A stretch of 64,000 bases of DNA from Streptomyces prunicolor NBRC 13075 (GCF_000367365.1 NZ_BARF01000048.1:19690-83689), one strand, 5' to 3'. Shown: positions 28,583-38,231, counted from the first letter of the stretch. A program made the numbers and translations. The notes: generated by a model from the letters alone, not told the origin.

Positions 28583-28630
28583 CCTTCAAGTCCCGTCGCT
28601 CCGGGCCAAGTTCTTTGTCCCGAGGGAAAT

Positions 28631-28660
28631 GGTGAGTGCTGGTGAGTGCTGGTGAGTGCC
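28631..28660. repeat. 10-bp tandem repeat, three copies
   Basis: GGTGAGTGCT is repeated twice exactly and a third time as GGTGAGTGCC, upstream of the GNAT pseudogene. Confidence 0.85.
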
Positions 28661-28722
28661 TGGCTGTCTGCCGCGACGCCGGGAACGAGAGAGGCACTCA
28701 GAATCCGGGGTGTCCGATTCGC

Positions 28723-29415
28723 CTACCGGTCGGTCGAGTTGGGGCGGGCCAGCTCAAGGTCGTAGGCGAGGATCACCGCCTGGATGCGGTCGCGGGCGCC
28801 GACCTTCGCCAGAACGCGGCCGACATGGGTCTTCACCGTGGACTCGGAGAGGAAGAGGCGCTCGGCGATCTCGCCGTTGGTCCAGCCCTGGCCGATGGCG
28901 ACGAGGATCTCGCGCTCGCGTTCGGTGAGGGCGCGGATGCGGGGGTCGTCCGTCGCGGGTGGCGTCGCCGGTCCGGCCTGTGAACTCTTGGGCAGGTGCT
29001 GGGCGTAGGCGTCCAGCAGGCGGCGGGTGAGCGCGGGGGCGATGACCGCGTCGCCGGAGGCCACCGCGCGGATACCGGCGAGGAGTTCCTCGGGGTGGGC
29101 GTCCTTGAGGAGAAAGCCGCTGGCTCCCGCGCGCAGTGCCTCGTGGGCGTACTCGTCGAGGTCGAAGGTGGTCAGGATGAGGACGCGGGAGCGGTCGCCG
29201 GCCGCGACGACCCGGCGGGTGGCCTCGATGCCGTCCATACCCGGCATGCGTACGTCCATCAGGATCACGTCGGGACGCAGCTCGGCCGCCATGCGTACCG
29301 CCTCGCCGCCGTGCGCGGCCTCGCCGACCACCTCGGTGTCGGGGTTGGCCTCCAACAGCATCCGGAATCCCAGGCGTTGGAGGGGCTGGTCGTCCACGAT
29401 GAGCACGGTCGTCAT
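28723..29415 (-). CDS. NarL/LuxR-type response regulator
   Basis: The 230-residue protein has a receiver domain with the acidic pair VDDQ, phospho-acceptor Asp in VILMDVRMPG (about residue 53), the Thr in LTTF and the Lys in LLKDA. It ends in a LuxR helix-turn-helix (LTEREREILVAIGQGWTNGEIAERLFLSESTVKTH). It overlaps the histidine-kinase gene by 4 bp. It likely controls the adjacent ABC exporter, a common arrangement for antibiotic or envelope stress sensing. Confidence 0.94.
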   Translation of the reverse strand: MTTVLIVDDQPLQRLGFRMLLEANPDTEVVGEAAHGGEAVRMAAELRPDVILMDVRMPGMDGIEATRRVVAAGDRSRVLILTTFDLDEYAHEALRAGASGFLLKDAHPEELLAGIRAVASGDAVIAPALTRRLLDAYAQHLPKSSQAGPATPPATDDPRIRALTEREREILVAIGQGWTNGEIAERLFLSESTVKTHVGRVLAKVGARDRIQAVILAYDLELARPNSTDR

Positions 29416-30758
29416 ACCGCTCCCTCAATCGTCCCGGTCGTCCCGGTCGTCCCGGTGAGCGGGGTGGGGTCGAGGGTGGCCCGTACCGTCCAGCCGCCGC
29501 CGGGGGCCGGGCCCGCGGTGACGGTGCCGTGGTAGAGGGCGGCGCGTTCTCTCATGCCGGCGAGTCCGTGTCCTTCGTCGTGGCTGGGTGCGGGTCCGGC
29601 GGTGGCTGTGCCCGGGCCGGTGTCGTGGCAGTCGATGCGCACCCGTGCGTCCTCGACGTTCACCGTCAGGTCGACGCGGGTGTCGTGGCCCGCGTGCTTG
29701 AGGGCGTTGGTGAGCGCCTCCTGCACGATGCGGTACACGGTGAGTTGGACCCCGCGGTCGAGCGCGGACGGGTCGCCGCCGGTGCGGTACACGACCTGGG
29801 GACCGGCCGCGCGGATACGGGCGCACAGGGCGTCGAGGTCGGCGATGCCGGGCTGCGGGCTGAGTTCGAGGGCGTCGGGCGTGCCGGTCTGGACGCGCAA
29901 CACGCCCAGCATGCGGCGCAGTTCACCGAGCGCCTGGCGGCCGGTGTCGCCGATGAGGAGGAGGGCCTGCTTTCCTCGCTCGGGGGCGAGGTCGGTGGCG
30001 TAGGCGCCGCCGTCGGCGAGGGTGATGATGACGGAGAGGTTGTGGCCGATGATGTCGTGCATCTCCCGTGCCACGCGGGTGCGTTCGGCGGCGGCGGCCA
30101 GTTTGGAGCGCTGGTCGCGTTCGATCTCCAGGCGGGCCGCGCGATCGCGCAGTACGGCGAGCTGGGCGCGCCGGATGCGGACGACGAGACCGAGCGCCAC
30201 GGCCGCGGTGATCGTGCTGAACAGGACGAACAGCGCGTCCAGGAACGGCACTTGGGACGGCAGCCGGACGGCGAACAGCCCCAGGGCGCAGGCGGTGACG
30301 GCGCAGGCGATCGGCAGCCGCCGCAACTGCCCGTGCAGGGCAAGGCTGTAGAGGGAGATCAGCAGGGCGACGTCGGCGCGCAGCCAGGCGCCCAGCCCGA
30401 GTTGGACGAAGAACACCGCGGCGATGACGGCGAAGGCGAGCGTCGGTCTGCGGCGCCGCCACAGCAGCGGCAGGATCAGTCCGGCCTGGAGGGCGATGGT
30501 CGCGGGCCAGGGCAGATGGATGAAGCTGTTGTCGAAGCCGCGCCGTCGGCCGTCGTCGTCGTCCACCAGGTCCGGCACGCAGAACATCACCGCGACCAGG
30601 ACGATCAGGGCCGTGTCCAGCACCCACGGATGCTTCCGGTCGCCCAGCTTGATCCGCCGGCCGAGCCGGGACAGCCCGCCGGCCAGGGGGTGACTCCACG
30701 GGAGGTCCGCCTCCGCGAAGGGGGCGGGGGCGGGGTCGTCGAGGCTCATCGGTGTCAC
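29412..30758 (-). CDS. Sensor histidine kinase (NarL/LiaS class, HisKA_3)
   Basis: The 448-residue protein has five or six N-terminal membrane helices, a coiled segment, the HisKA_3 phospho-His in EMHDIIGHNLSV and an ATP-binding domain (VQEALTNALKHA, GHGLAGMRERAALYHG). The C-terminal GTTGTTGT stretch is encoded by three copies of a 9-bp repeat (CGTCCCGGT, about 29430-29456). The short loops suggest an intramembrane sensor. It is coupled with the regulator downstream. Confidence 0.94.
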   Translation of the reverse strand: MTPMSLDDPAPAPFAEADLPWSHPLAGGLSRLGRRIKLGDRKHPWVLDTALIVLVAVMFCVPDLVDDDDGRRRGFDNSFIHLPWPATIALQAGLILPLLWRRRRPTLAFAVIAAVFFVQLGLGAWLRADVALLISLYSLALHGQLRRLPIACAVTACALGLFAVRLPSQVPFLDALFVLFSTITAAVALGLVVRIRRAQLAVLRDRAARLEIERDQRSKLAAAAERTRVAREMHDIIGHNLSVIITLADGGAYATDLAPERGKQALLLIGDTGRQALGELRRMLGVLRVQTGTPDALELSPQPGIADLDALCARIRAAGPQVVYRTGGDPSALDRGVQLTVYRIVQEALTNALKHAGHDTRVDLTVNVEDARVRIDCHDTGPGTATAGPAPSHDEGHGLAGMRERAALYHGTVTAGPAPGGGWTVRATLDPTPLTGTTGTTGTIEGAV

Positions 30759-30792
30759 CCCTCCATTGTGCGGTCGCGGCGGTCATACGGCG

Positions 30793-30830
30793 GCGCGGCA
30801 TCCGGCCGGTGACCAGGCCGGATGCCGCGC
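30793..30830. terminator. Hairpin between the ABC permease and histidine-kinase genes
   Basis: GCGCGGCATCCGGCC pairs perfectly with GGCCGGATGCCGCGC over 15 bp with an 8-nt loop. It follows the permease stop, so the kinase/regulator pair may be a separate or attenuated transcript. Confidence 0.85.
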
Positions 30831-30851
30831 GGCTCGCCAGAGGCACCGGCC

Positions 30852-31697
30852 TCAGGCGTCGGTCCGCACCAGCCGGTACGCGGCACCGGCCAGCGCGAGG
30901 GCCGTCCAACCCAGGAAGACCAGGAGTCCGGCGGTGGGTGAGAGGGTCGTCGAGTCGTGGGTCAGCGCGAACATCGACCCGCCCGCATTGCTCGGCAGAT
31001 AGGGGCTGATGTCGTCCTGCCAGGAACTGGGCAGCAGCGAGATCAGGCCCGGGACCAGCATGAACGTGGCGACGAGGACCGAAATGCCCCCGGCGACCGA
31101 GCGCAGCAGCGCCCCCAGCGCGGTACCGATCACGCCGACCAGCCCGAGGTAGAGACCGGCGCCGAGCAGGCTCCGTACGACTCCGGAGTGGGAGAACGTG
31201 AGGGCGGCCGGGGTGTCGGAGACGATGCCGCTCACGATCGGGAACGCGACGAACACCCCGACGAGGGCGACCCCGAACGCGACCACACCGAACACCAGGG
31301 CCTTCGACCACAGCACCGGCAGACGGCGCGGTACGGCGGCCAGGGTGGAGCGGATCATGCCGGTCGAGTACTCGCCGGCGGTGACCAGGACGCCCAGCAC
31401 ACCGAGCGCCAGCTGCGCGAAGTTCGTACCGAAGAGGGAGATGTCGAGCGCGGTGGAGTTCGCGTCGTCGGACCTCAAGTGCCCTGATCCGTACGAGGAC
31501 TTGTAGTGCGCGGCGGCGATCAGGCCGAACGCGATCAGGAACAGCAGGCCCAGGCCCAGGGTGATCCAGGTGGAGCGGAGGGACCACAGCTTGGCCCACT
31601 CGGAGCGCACCACCCGGCGCCCGGTGACCTTGTACGGCGGTCGGGCCGGTTTCACCGGTGCGGGTGCGGCGCTGTCGGTCGCGGTGATGGTGCTCAC
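30852..31697 (-). CDS. ABC-2 type exporter permease
   Basis: The 281-residue protein has six predicted membrane helices and a charged N terminus (RRVVRSEWAKLWSLRSTW), typical of ABC-2 permeases in antibiotic or lipid export. The start overlaps the ATPase stop by 4 bp. With the ATPase it forms a complete exporter. Confidence 0.92.
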   Translation of the reverse strand: MSTITATDSAAPAPVKPARPPYKVTGRRVVRSEWAKLWSLRSTWITLGLGLLFLIAFGLIAAAHYKSSYGSGHLRSDDANSTALDISLFGTNFAQLALGVLGVLVTAGEYSTGMIRSTLAAVPRRLPVLWSKALVFGVVAFGVALVGVFVAFPIVSGIVSDTPAALTFSHSGVVRSLLGAGLYLGLVGVIGTALGALLRSVAGGISVLVATFMLVPGLISLLPSSWQDDISPYLPSNAGGSMFALTHDSTTLSPTAGLLVFLGWTALALAGAAYRLVRTDA

Positions 31698-32635
31698 GCG
31701 GCCCTCCCGGGGGTCTCGACGGTGGTGGAGCCGTGGTATTCGACGGCGTCCCGGGTCAGGTCCATGAACGCCTGCTCCAACGAGACGGTGCGCGCGCTGA
31801 GTTCGAAGAGCGGGATGCCGTGCTCGGCCGCCCTGATGCCGATGGCGCGCGCGGTCAGCCCGGTGACGTGCAGTTCCTCGGAGCCGACCTCGCCGCTGAT
31901 CTCGACACCGGGACCGGCGAGGACCTCGCGCAACCTGGCCGGTTGTTCGGAGGCCACGGTGACGGTGTCGCCGCCCGCGTGCCGGACCAGGTCCTGCACG
32001 GTGGTGTCGGCCAGCAGCCGACCCCGTCCGACGACGATCAAGTGGTCGGCGACCAGCGCCATTTCACTCATCAGGTGCGAGGAGACGAAGACGGTACGAC
32101 CGTCCGCCGCGAGCCCGGTCAGCAGGTTGCGGATCCACAACACGCCTTCGGGATCAAGGCCGTTGACCGGTTCGTCGAGCATGACGGTCGCCGGGTCGCC
32201 GAGCAACGCGGCGGCGATGCCGAGCCGTTGGCCCATGCCGAGGGAGAAGGCCCCGGCCCGCTTCTTCGCCACGGACTGCAGTCCGGTCAGTTCGATGACC
32301 TCGTCGACCCGGCGGCGCGGGATGCCGTGCGTGTGGGCCTGTGCCATCAGGTGGTCGAACGCGGAGCGGCCCGGGTGGATCGACTTGGCCTCAAGAAGTG
32401 CGCCGACCTCCTGGAGCGGTGCGCTGTGTTCGGCGTAGGGCTTGCCGTTGACCGTGACGGTGCCGCTGGTGGGTGCGTCCAGGCCGACGATCATGCGCAT
32501 CGTGGTGGATTTCCCGGCGCCGTTGGGGCCCAGGAACCCGGTGACCGTACCGGGTTTCACGACGAAGTCCAGCCGGTCGACCGCCGTCTTCTCCCCGTAC
32601 CGCTTCGTCAGCTGCTGCGCCTCGATCATCGACAT
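31694..32635 (-). CDS. ABC exporter ATPase (DrrA/BcrA-like)
   Basis: The 313-residue protein has Walker A GPNGAGKST, the signature FSLGMGQR, Walker B VMLDEP and the switch His in SSHLMSEM. The C-terminal domain after about residue 220 resembles that of drug-resistance ATPases. It powers the permease encoded by the overlapping downstream gene. Transcription is divergent from the GH53 gene. Confidence 0.93.
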   Translation of the reverse strand: MSMIEAQQLTKRYGEKTAVDRLDFVVKPGTVTGFLGPNGAGKSTTMRMIVGLDAPTSGTVTVNGKPYAEHSAPLQEVGALLEAKSIHPGRSAFDHLMAQAHTHGIPRRRVDEVIELTGLQSVAKKRAGAFSLGMGQRLGIAAALLGDPATVMLDEPVNGLDPEGVLWIRNLLTGLAADGRTVFVSSHLMSEMALVADHLIVVGRGRLLADTTVQDLVRHAGGDTVTVASEQPARLREVLAGPGVEISGEVGSEELHVTGLTARAIGIRAAEHGIPLFELSARTVSLEQAFMDLTRDAVEYHGSTTVETPGRAA

Positions 32636-32847
32636 CCCTCACGCTCACGTGCCACCGCCCCCACTGGGCCTTCCCACCGGCAACGCTAGGAGTGCGGGGG
32701 GCTCGAAACCGTCGTACCGGGGGGTCATTGAGGGCGCGGGCGTAGTACCCCGGTACCACTGTGCGCACACGGTTGTGTACGTTCCCATCCCACTTGCTTG
32801 TTCGAGACGCCCACCAACTGCGGGAAATACAACCGACACACATATTT

Positions 32848-32858
32848 ACAGCGCTTGT
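32848..32858. promoter_or_regulatory. Possible LacI-type operator ahead of the GH53 gene
   Basis: ACAGCGCTTGT is a near-palindrome around AGCGCT, in an AT-rich stretch 76 bp before the GH53 start. The shape fits sugar-responsive LacI sites; no regulator is adjacent. Confidence 0.4.
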
Positions 32859-32933
32859 CACCTCTCCTACTGTGAACGTTCTCAGACCCACCCGCATGCG
32901 CATGTCAGTCGACCCAAGGAGGTCGGGTACCCC

Positions 32934-34046
32934 GTGAAAATCCCGGGCCGCATAGTGAAGGCCGCCCTGTTGCTGGCCGCAGTCGCCCTGCCGGCGGCGA
33001 TGCTCACCCCCACGAACGCCGCCGCCGCGAACTCGCTCACCATGCTCGGCGCCGATGTCTCGTCCGCGCAGCGCGCGATCGACCTCGGCGCCAAGTACTA
33101 CGACTCCAGCGGGACCGCCAAGGACCCGCTCGACATCCTCAAGGGCGCCGGCGTCAACTACGTCCGCCTGCGGATCTGGAACAACCCCGCCAGCGGCTAC
33201 AACAACAAGGCGAAGGTGCTGGCGTACGCGAAGCAGGTCAAGGCCAAGGGCCTCAAGCTGCTGATCGACTTCCACTACTCGGACACCTGGGCCGACCCGG
33301 GCAAGCAGTACAAGCCCGCGGCCTGGTCGAGCCACGGCATCAGCGCGCTGCAGACCGACGTCTACAACTACACCTACGACGTCTGCAACAGCCTCAAGTC
33401 CCAGGGCACCACCCCGGACAGCGTGCAGATCGGCAACGAGATCAACGTCGGCATGCTGTGGGACGACGGCAAGGTCGTCAACAACAGCTTCACCAACCTC
33501 GGTCTGCTGCTGAAGTCGGGCTACAACGCGACCAAGGCGTGCAACAGTTCCACCCAGGTGATCATCCACACGGCCGACGCGGACAGCGACTCCAACGCCC
33601 GCTGGTTCTACGACGGCATCAAGGCGCAGGGCGTCAACTGGGACATCACCGGGCCGAGTTACTACTGCATGTGGCACGGCACGCTGGCCAACATGGGCAG
33701 CGTCGTCTCGGACATGAAGTCGCGCTACGGCAAGGACGTCATCATCGCGGAGACGGCCTACCCGTTCACGACGTCCGACGCGGACGGCACCGCCAACTCG
33801 GTGACCTCCGGCTGCTCGGGCTATCCGCTCACCTGGGCGGGCCAGGGTGCGGAGTTCACGGCGGTACAGAACACGGCCCGGAGCGCGGGAGCGATCGGCG
33901 TCTTCTACTGGGAGCCGACCTGGTACGCGGTCACCGGCAACGGCTGGGACCCGGCCAACATCTCGGGCAGCGGGGACGGTTGGGACAACATGGCGATCTT
34001 CAACTGGACCGGCCAGGTGAATCCGAACGTGAAGTGGACGCCGTAG
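32934..34046 (+). CDS. Secreted GH53 arabinogalactan endo-beta-1,4-galactanase
   Basis: The 370-residue precursor has a Sec signal (IVKAALLLAAVALPAAMLTPTNAAAA) and the GH53 barrel: GADVSSAQ, YVRLRIWNNP, acid/base Glu in QIGNEINVGMLW and nucleophile Glu in IIAETAYPFT. The length is normal for a single-domain enzyme. GTG at 32934 has AAGGAGG 11 nt ahead. It cleaves beta-1,4-galactan side chains of pectin outside the cell. It appears monocistronic, with a terminator just behind. Confidence 0.95.
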   Translation: MKIPGRIVKAALLLAAVALPAAMLTPTNAAAANSLTMLGADVSSAQRAIDLGAKYYDSSGTAKDPLDILKGAGVNYVRLRIWNNPASGYNNKAKVLAYAKQVKAKGLKLLIDFHYSDTWADPGKQYKPAAWSSHGISALQTDVYNYTYDVCNSLKSQGTTPDSVQIGNEINVGMLWDDGKVVNNSFTNLGLLLKSGYNATKACNSSTQVIIHTADADSDSNARWFYDGIKAQGVNWDITGPSYYCMWHGTLANMGSVVSDMKSRYGKDVIIAETAYPFTTSDADGTANSVTSGCSGYPLTWAGQGAEFTAVQNTARSAGAIGVFYWEPTWYAVTGNGWDPANISGSGDGWDNMAIFNWTGQVNPNVKWTP

Positions 34047-34071
34047 AGCGGTAGTTCGGTGCGCGAGGTCT

Positions 34072-34113
34072 GAGGGGGGCGGAGAACGGCGGGTGCCGTT
34101 CTCCGCCCCCCTC
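34072..34113. terminator. Bidirectional hairpin terminator
   Basis: GAGGGGGGCGGAGAACGGC pairs perfectly with GCCGTTCTCCGCCCCCCTC over 19 bp around GGGT. It serves the GH53 gene and the convergent GH26-like gene. Confidence 0.92.
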
Positions 34114-35125
34114 ATGACTGACTGTCCGTCAAGGAACGGTATACGGCCGAGGACTTGGGGTTGTCACGGCAACGCCACACACCGTGCGGGCAGTAGTCGC
34201 TGATGGTCTGGTAGAGCGGGTGTTGGCCGGCCATCCAAGTGAGCATGCCGCGCATGTAGGTGGGGTTGTCGCCGTTGTCGAACAGGCCCCACTCGGGGTA
34301 GGCGATGGGTTTGTGGTGGGCGCGGGCGAAGTCGACCTGCGCCAACAGCCCGTACGGTTCGGTCAGTTGCTGGGAGAAGGACAGACCGCGCGGCGCGTCG
34401 TACGCATCCATGCCGATGACGTCGACGTAGTCGTCACCGGGGTAGCACTCGGTCCAGGGGATCGCGTCGCGGCCGCGGGTGGGGGTGAAGTCGAAGCGGA
34501 AGCGCTGCCCGGGGACGGATCGCATCGCGGTGACGATGCGCGTCCAGTAGCGCTTCCAGGAGGCGGGGTCGGGCGCGCAACGGTGGGTGTAGGTGGTGCC
34601 GTTCATCTCCCAGCCGAGGACGATCTCGGTGTCCGGAACGCCGAGTTGGACCAGCCGTCGGGCGAGTGCGCGGAAGTGGTCGTCGTAGCGCCCGGCCGCC
34701 CCGTCCGCCAGCTCGGCGCGGACCACGTCGTCGGGGAGGTGCGCCTCGTTGCGGTCCAGCATCGGCACGTTGAGGACGAGAAGCCGGTCCTCCTCCTTCC
34801 GGCGCCAATCGGCCCACGGGGCAAGGTCGTTGGAGGCGCCCTCGATGTCGCTCCAGTTCTCCCCGGGCAGATACGCGTGCCCGACCCGGGGTTCGGGCCG
34901 CCCCAGCCAGGCCCCGAACTCCGCGACTCGGCGCACGGCGTCGGCACCGTAGCCGACGTAGGCGCCGTAGGCCGTGGGCGGGCCGGACGCCTGCGCCGGG
35001 GCGGTTCTCGCGGGCAGGGGCGGGGATTCGACACCGGGTACGCAGGCCGGCCAGGTCAGCAGCACGAGCGCGAGGGCGACGGTGAACAGGGCCGGTGGGG
35101 TGCGGCGCGTCCCGTGCGGGGCCAC
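34112..35125 (-). CDS. GH26-like secreted glycoside hydrolase
   Basis: The 337-residue precursor starts at GTG 35125, with AAGGAGA in front and a hydrophobic signal (ALFTVALALVLLTWPAC). The barrel carries the probable acid/base Glu in VLGWEMNGTTYTH and nucleophile Glu in IAYPEWGLF, as in GH26 beta-mannanase/lichenase relatives. The Cys after the hydrophobic stretch could be a lipobox but the -3 residue is poor. The exact polysaccharide is unclear. It is convergent with the GH53 gene and shares its terminator. Confidence 0.78.
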   Translation of the reverse strand: MAPHGTRRTPPALFTVALALVLLTWPACVPGVESPPLPARTAPAQASGPPTAYGAYVGYGADAVRRVAEFGAWLGRPEPRVGHAYLPGENWSDIEGASNDLAPWADWRRKEEDRLLVLNVPMLDRNEAHLPDDVVRAELADGAAGRYDDHFRALARRLVQLGVPDTEIVLGWEMNGTTYTHRCAPDPASWKRYWTRIVTAMRSVPGQRFRFDFTPTRGRDAIPWTECYPGDDYVDVIGMDAYDAPRGLSFSQQLTEPYGLLAQVDFARAHHKPIAYPEWGLFDNGDNPTYMRGMLTWMAGQHPLYQTISDYCPHGVWRCRDNPKSSAVYRSLTDSQS

Positions 35126-35389
35126 TCGGCTCTCCTTCTTCGGGGGATGTGTGGGGGCGTCGGATGCGGCGGGTGTGGGGGTGCTCCGGCGCCCGAGCAA
35201 CGTATCAGCGCGGGGCGGAAGATGGTGACGTAACGCCCTATGGGCGACATGACCGCCGAACGTGAGGCACTATGTCGGCCGCCCGGGATTCCTGGCGACC
35301 TTCCGCCCGTACCGGGATCGCGCTCCCGCGAAAGGACTGCGCGCCGGCGCGAAAGACGGCACCCGGGTGACCTTGGAAGAGTCGGGTCC

Positions 35390-36082
35390 ATGGATACGGA
35401 ACTGGTCAAGAACGTCGTACTCGTCCACGGCGGGTTCGTGGACGGGTCCGGGTGGCGGGAGGTGTACCGGCTGCTGACGGACGACGGGTTCCGGGTGAGC
35501 GTCGTGCAGCATCCGACCCTGTCCCTCGCGAGCGATGTCGCGGTGACCGAGCGGGTGTTGGACACGTTGGACGGGCCCGCGATCCTGGTCGGGCACTCCT
35601 ACGGCGGGGCCGTCATCACCGAGGCCGGCAACCACGAACGGGTCGCCGGGCTCGTCTACATCGCTGCGTTCGCGCCCGACAAGGGCGAGTCCGTCAACAC
35701 CTTGATCGCCGACCCCGCGCCGGGCGCACCGGTGCCGCCGATCCTGCCGCCGGTCGACGGGTTCCTGTTTTTGGACCGGGACAAGTTCCACGCGTCCTTC
35801 GCGGCCGATCTACCGGTGGCCGAGGCCGAGTTCATGGCCGACTCGCAGGTGCCGTGGGGGCTCGACGCGCTCAGCGGCGCGATCGGTGAACCGGCCTGGC
35901 GGCACAAGCCGAGCTGGTACCTGGTGTCGACCGACGACCGGATGATCCCGCCGCCCGCGCAGCGGGCCATGGCCCGGCGGGCGGGCAGCACGGTCACCGG
36001 CACCGACGCCGGCCACGCCGTGTACGTGTCCCGGCCGGACGCCGTGGCCGACCTCGTCAAGCAGGCCGCGGCCGACGCCTGA
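35390..36082 (+). CDS. Alpha/beta hydrolase (salicylate-esterase/HNL-like), paralogue A
   Basis: The 230-residue cytosolic protein has an N-terminal VVLVHGGFVDGSGW oxyanion strand, nucleophile elbow GHSYGG and late His in DAGHAVY, with the long conserved stretch PVDGFLFLDRDKF. GGAAGAG precedes the ATG. It is very similar along its whole length to the product of 43434-44123. Proteins of this type are small esterases; the substrate is unknown. TTGGACCGGGAC at 35771 recalls half of the dispersed palindrome. Confidence 0.88.
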   Translation: MDTELVKNVVLVHGGFVDGSGWREVYRLLTDDGFRVSVVQHPTLSLASDVAVTERVLDTLDGPAILVGHSYGGAVITEAGNHERVAGLVYIAAFAPDKGESVNTLIADPAPGAPVPPILPPVDGFLFLDRDKFHASFAADLPVAEAEFMADSQVPWGLDALSGAIGEPAWRHKPSWYLVSTDDRMIPPPAQRAMARRAGSTVTGTDAGHAVYVSRPDAVADLVKQAAADA

Positions 36083-36202
36083 CGCCCCCGGTATCCCCCA
36101 TCTGTTGCGCTCCCGACGACTTCCCCTCCCCACATCTCAACTCCCCGCCCCTGAGCGCCCGTTCACCAGGTGTTCGTACCGGGCACGCACCGAAGGATCA
36201 GC

Positions 36203-37207
36203 ATGACGACCCCTCAAGCCCCAGACGCCCGTCCTGTCCCCCAAGTCCAGACCGTGCGCGGCCCGGTAGCCGTGAACGACCTCGGTCCCGTCCTGATGCA
36301 CGAGCACGTCTTCGTCGTCAGTGAGGAACTCCGGCAGAGCCTCCCGGAGACCTGGGACGAGCAGGAACGCATCGCCGACGCCGTCTCCCGGCTGAAGGCC
36401 CTCGTCGCGACCGGTGTCTCCACGCTGGTCGATCCGACCGTCATCGGGCTCGGCCGCAATGTCGCCCGCGTCGCCCTGGTGAACGAGCAGGTCGACCTCA
36501 ACATCGTTGCGGCGACCGGCATTTACACCCTCGCCGACATCCCCGACTTCTTCCGCTACCACGGCCCGGGCACCCTGCTCGGCGGCCCCGAGGGCATGAC
36601 CGACCTGTTCGTCCGCGAACTCACCGAGGGCATCGCGGACACCGGCATCAGGGCCGCGTTCCTGAAGTGCGCGATCGAGAACGAACTCACCCCGGGTGTC
36701 GAGCGGGTGATGCGTGCGGTGGCCCAGGCCCATCTGCGTACCGGTGCTCCGATCACGGTGCACACAAGTGCCGCCGCCCGTACGGGACTTGTCGCGCAGG
36801 AGGTGCTGCGCAGCGAGGGTGTGGATCTGGGCGCGGTGGTCATCGGGCACAGCGGCGACAGCACCGACCTGGACTATCTGCACCAGCTCATCGACAACGG
36901 TTCGTACGTCGGCATGGACCGCTTCGGTCTCGACGCCCTGCTGCCCGAGGACCAGCGGGTGGCCACCGTGGCGGCGCTCGCGCGCGAGGGGTTCGCCGAG
37001 CGGATGGTCCTGTCGCACGACGCGTCCTGCCACATCGACTGGTTCCCGCCGGGCGTGCGGGAGCAGATCGCGCCGAACTGGCACCACACCCACCTGCACG
37101 ACCAGGTGCTCCCGGCCCTGCGCGCCGCCGGTGTCACCGAGGCGCAGCTCACCACCATGCTGGTCGACAATCCGCGCCGGTACTTCACCCCGCCGGTCAA
37201 CTCCTAG
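36203..37207 (+). CDS. Phosphotriesterase-family amidohydrolase
   Basis: The 334-residue protein shows the PTE metal site: HEHVF near the N terminus, the carbamylated Lys in AFLKCAIE, His in ITVHTS and VIGHSGDS, and Asp in LSHDASC. It has AAGGA upstream of the ATG. PTE-family proteins are mostly lactonases or organophosphate hydrolases; the natural substrate here is unknown. Its stop overlaps that of the convergent AraC gene by 2 bp (CTAG). Confidence 0.9.
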   Translation: MTTPQAPDARPVPQVQTVRGPVAVNDLGPVLMHEHVFVVSEELRQSLPETWDEQERIADAVSRLKALVATGVSTLVDPTVIGLGRNVARVALVNEQVDLNIVAATGIYTLADIPDFFRYHGPGTLLGGPEGMTDLFVRELTEGIADTGIRAAFLKCAIENELTPGVERVMRAVAQAHLRTGAPITVHTSAAARTGLVAQEVLRSEGVDLGAVVIGHSGDSTDLDYLHQLIDNGSYVGMDRFGLDALLPEDQRVATVAALAREGFAERMVLSHDASCHIDWFPPGVREQIAPNWHHTHLHDQVLPALRAAGVTEAQLTTMLVDNPRRYFTPPVNS

Positions 37208-38133
37208 CGGCCGCCCCTCACTTCGCGCGGAGTGATCCCGAACTCCGCGCGGAACGCGGTGGCGAAGGAGGCGTGGCTGCCGAAGCCGCTGGCGTGGGCG
37301 ATCTCCGCGATCGAGTACGTGCTCCAGCTGGCGCTCGCCAGACGGGTTCTGGCGACGTTCAGCCGTTCGCGGCGGACCAGGTCGCGTGCGGTGGTGCCGG
37401 CGGCCTGGAGCACCTGCTGGACGTAACGCGCGGACCAGCCGAGCGCTCGCGCGATGGTGACGACGTCCAGGTCGCGGTCGCAGGCGTGCTCGCGGACGTA
37501 GCGCCGGATCGCGGCCTCGACGCTCGCCCGCTGGCCGGTGGGCGCCGAGTCGACGCCGCCCTCCACGGCCAGGCACACCAGGTCGAGGAGCCGGTCGCAG
37601 GCGATGTCGAAGGTGGTCTCGGAGAGGTGCTCGCGCTCCTCGTGCAAGGTGGTGATCAACTGCCGTATGACGCGGCCGAGTCCGCGGTCGCCGTGGAGCA
37701 ACTGCGGTCCCCCGGCGGCGCGCGGGCTGCGCGCGGAGAGGTTCCGGCCGGTCATGATCAGGGAGATGCTGCGGAGGTCGGTGCCGTGCGCGAACGTCAG
37801 TGGCCGGTCGATGTCGCACAGTGCCATGGCGCCGGGCCCGATCTCGCCGGATTCCCCGGCCTGCTCCACCCAGGCCGACCCGGCGAGCGGGACGAGGAGT
37901 TCGTGCGTGCCGCGGGGATCGGCGCGGATGTGCCGGGTGTCCCGCTGGACCACCTCCTCTCCGCCCGAACACTGCGCGAGGCTGTAGGTCTTGGACCGCT
38001 GCCACTCCAGGTGCCCGGTCCAGGGGGCGCCGCGGTCCGGCACTTTGATGCGGCTCGCGCCGTGGAAGTCGGTGAAGACCTCGTCCCAGGCGCTCGCGGA
38101 GGAGAAGGTCAGCGCTTGGCTCCAGGAAGACAC
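37204..38133 (-). CDS. AraC-family transcription regulator (AraC-like ligand-binding type)
   Basis: The 309-residue protein has an N-terminal sensing domain of the AraC_binding_2 kind (TFAHGTDLRSISLIMTGRNL) and two C-terminal helix-turn-helix units (DVVTIARALGWSARYVQQVLQ and YSIAEIAHASGFGSHASFATAFRAEFG). GGATGAGG precedes the GTG. It is convergent with the phosphotriesterase gene and 160 bp from the divergent amidohydrolase gene, either of which may be a target. Confidence 0.92.
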   Translation of the reverse strand: MSSWSQALTFSSASAWDEVFTDFHGASRIKVPDRGAPWTGHLEWQRSKTYSLAQCSGGEEVVQRDTRHIRADPRGTHELLVPLAGSAWVEQAGESGEIGPGAMALCDIDRPLTFAHGTDLRSISLIMTGRNLSARSPRAAGGPQLLHGDRGLGRVIRQLITTLHEEREHLSETTFDIACDRLLDLVCLAVEGGVDSAPTGQRASVEAAIRRYVREHACDRDLDVVTIARALGWSARYVQQVLQAAGTTARDLVRRERLNVARTRLASASWSTYSIAEIAHASGFGSHASFATAFRAEFGITPREVRGGR

Positions 38134-38231
38134 ACCTCATCCTATCCACCCGAAACCGGCGATGCTCATGACAGCAGAACACCCCGCTTCCCGACTCCTG
38201 TGATCGAGTTCACGCCGCCGGGATCGAACTT

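Noticed and set aside
35771..35782. TTGGACCGGGAC in hydrolase A (and TTGGACCGTGAC in paralogue B) as family members
   Set aside because: Only half matches and it encodes the conserved FLDRDKF; protein conservation explains it.
36137..38182. Very long open frame on the minus strand opposite the phosphotriesterase gene (and similar ones at 1299-2519, 39618-41357, 49722-52142)
   Set aside because: These are shadow frames of high-GC genes; they lack domains and are dominated by Arg/Pro/Ala/Gly, while the other strand carries clear family motifs.
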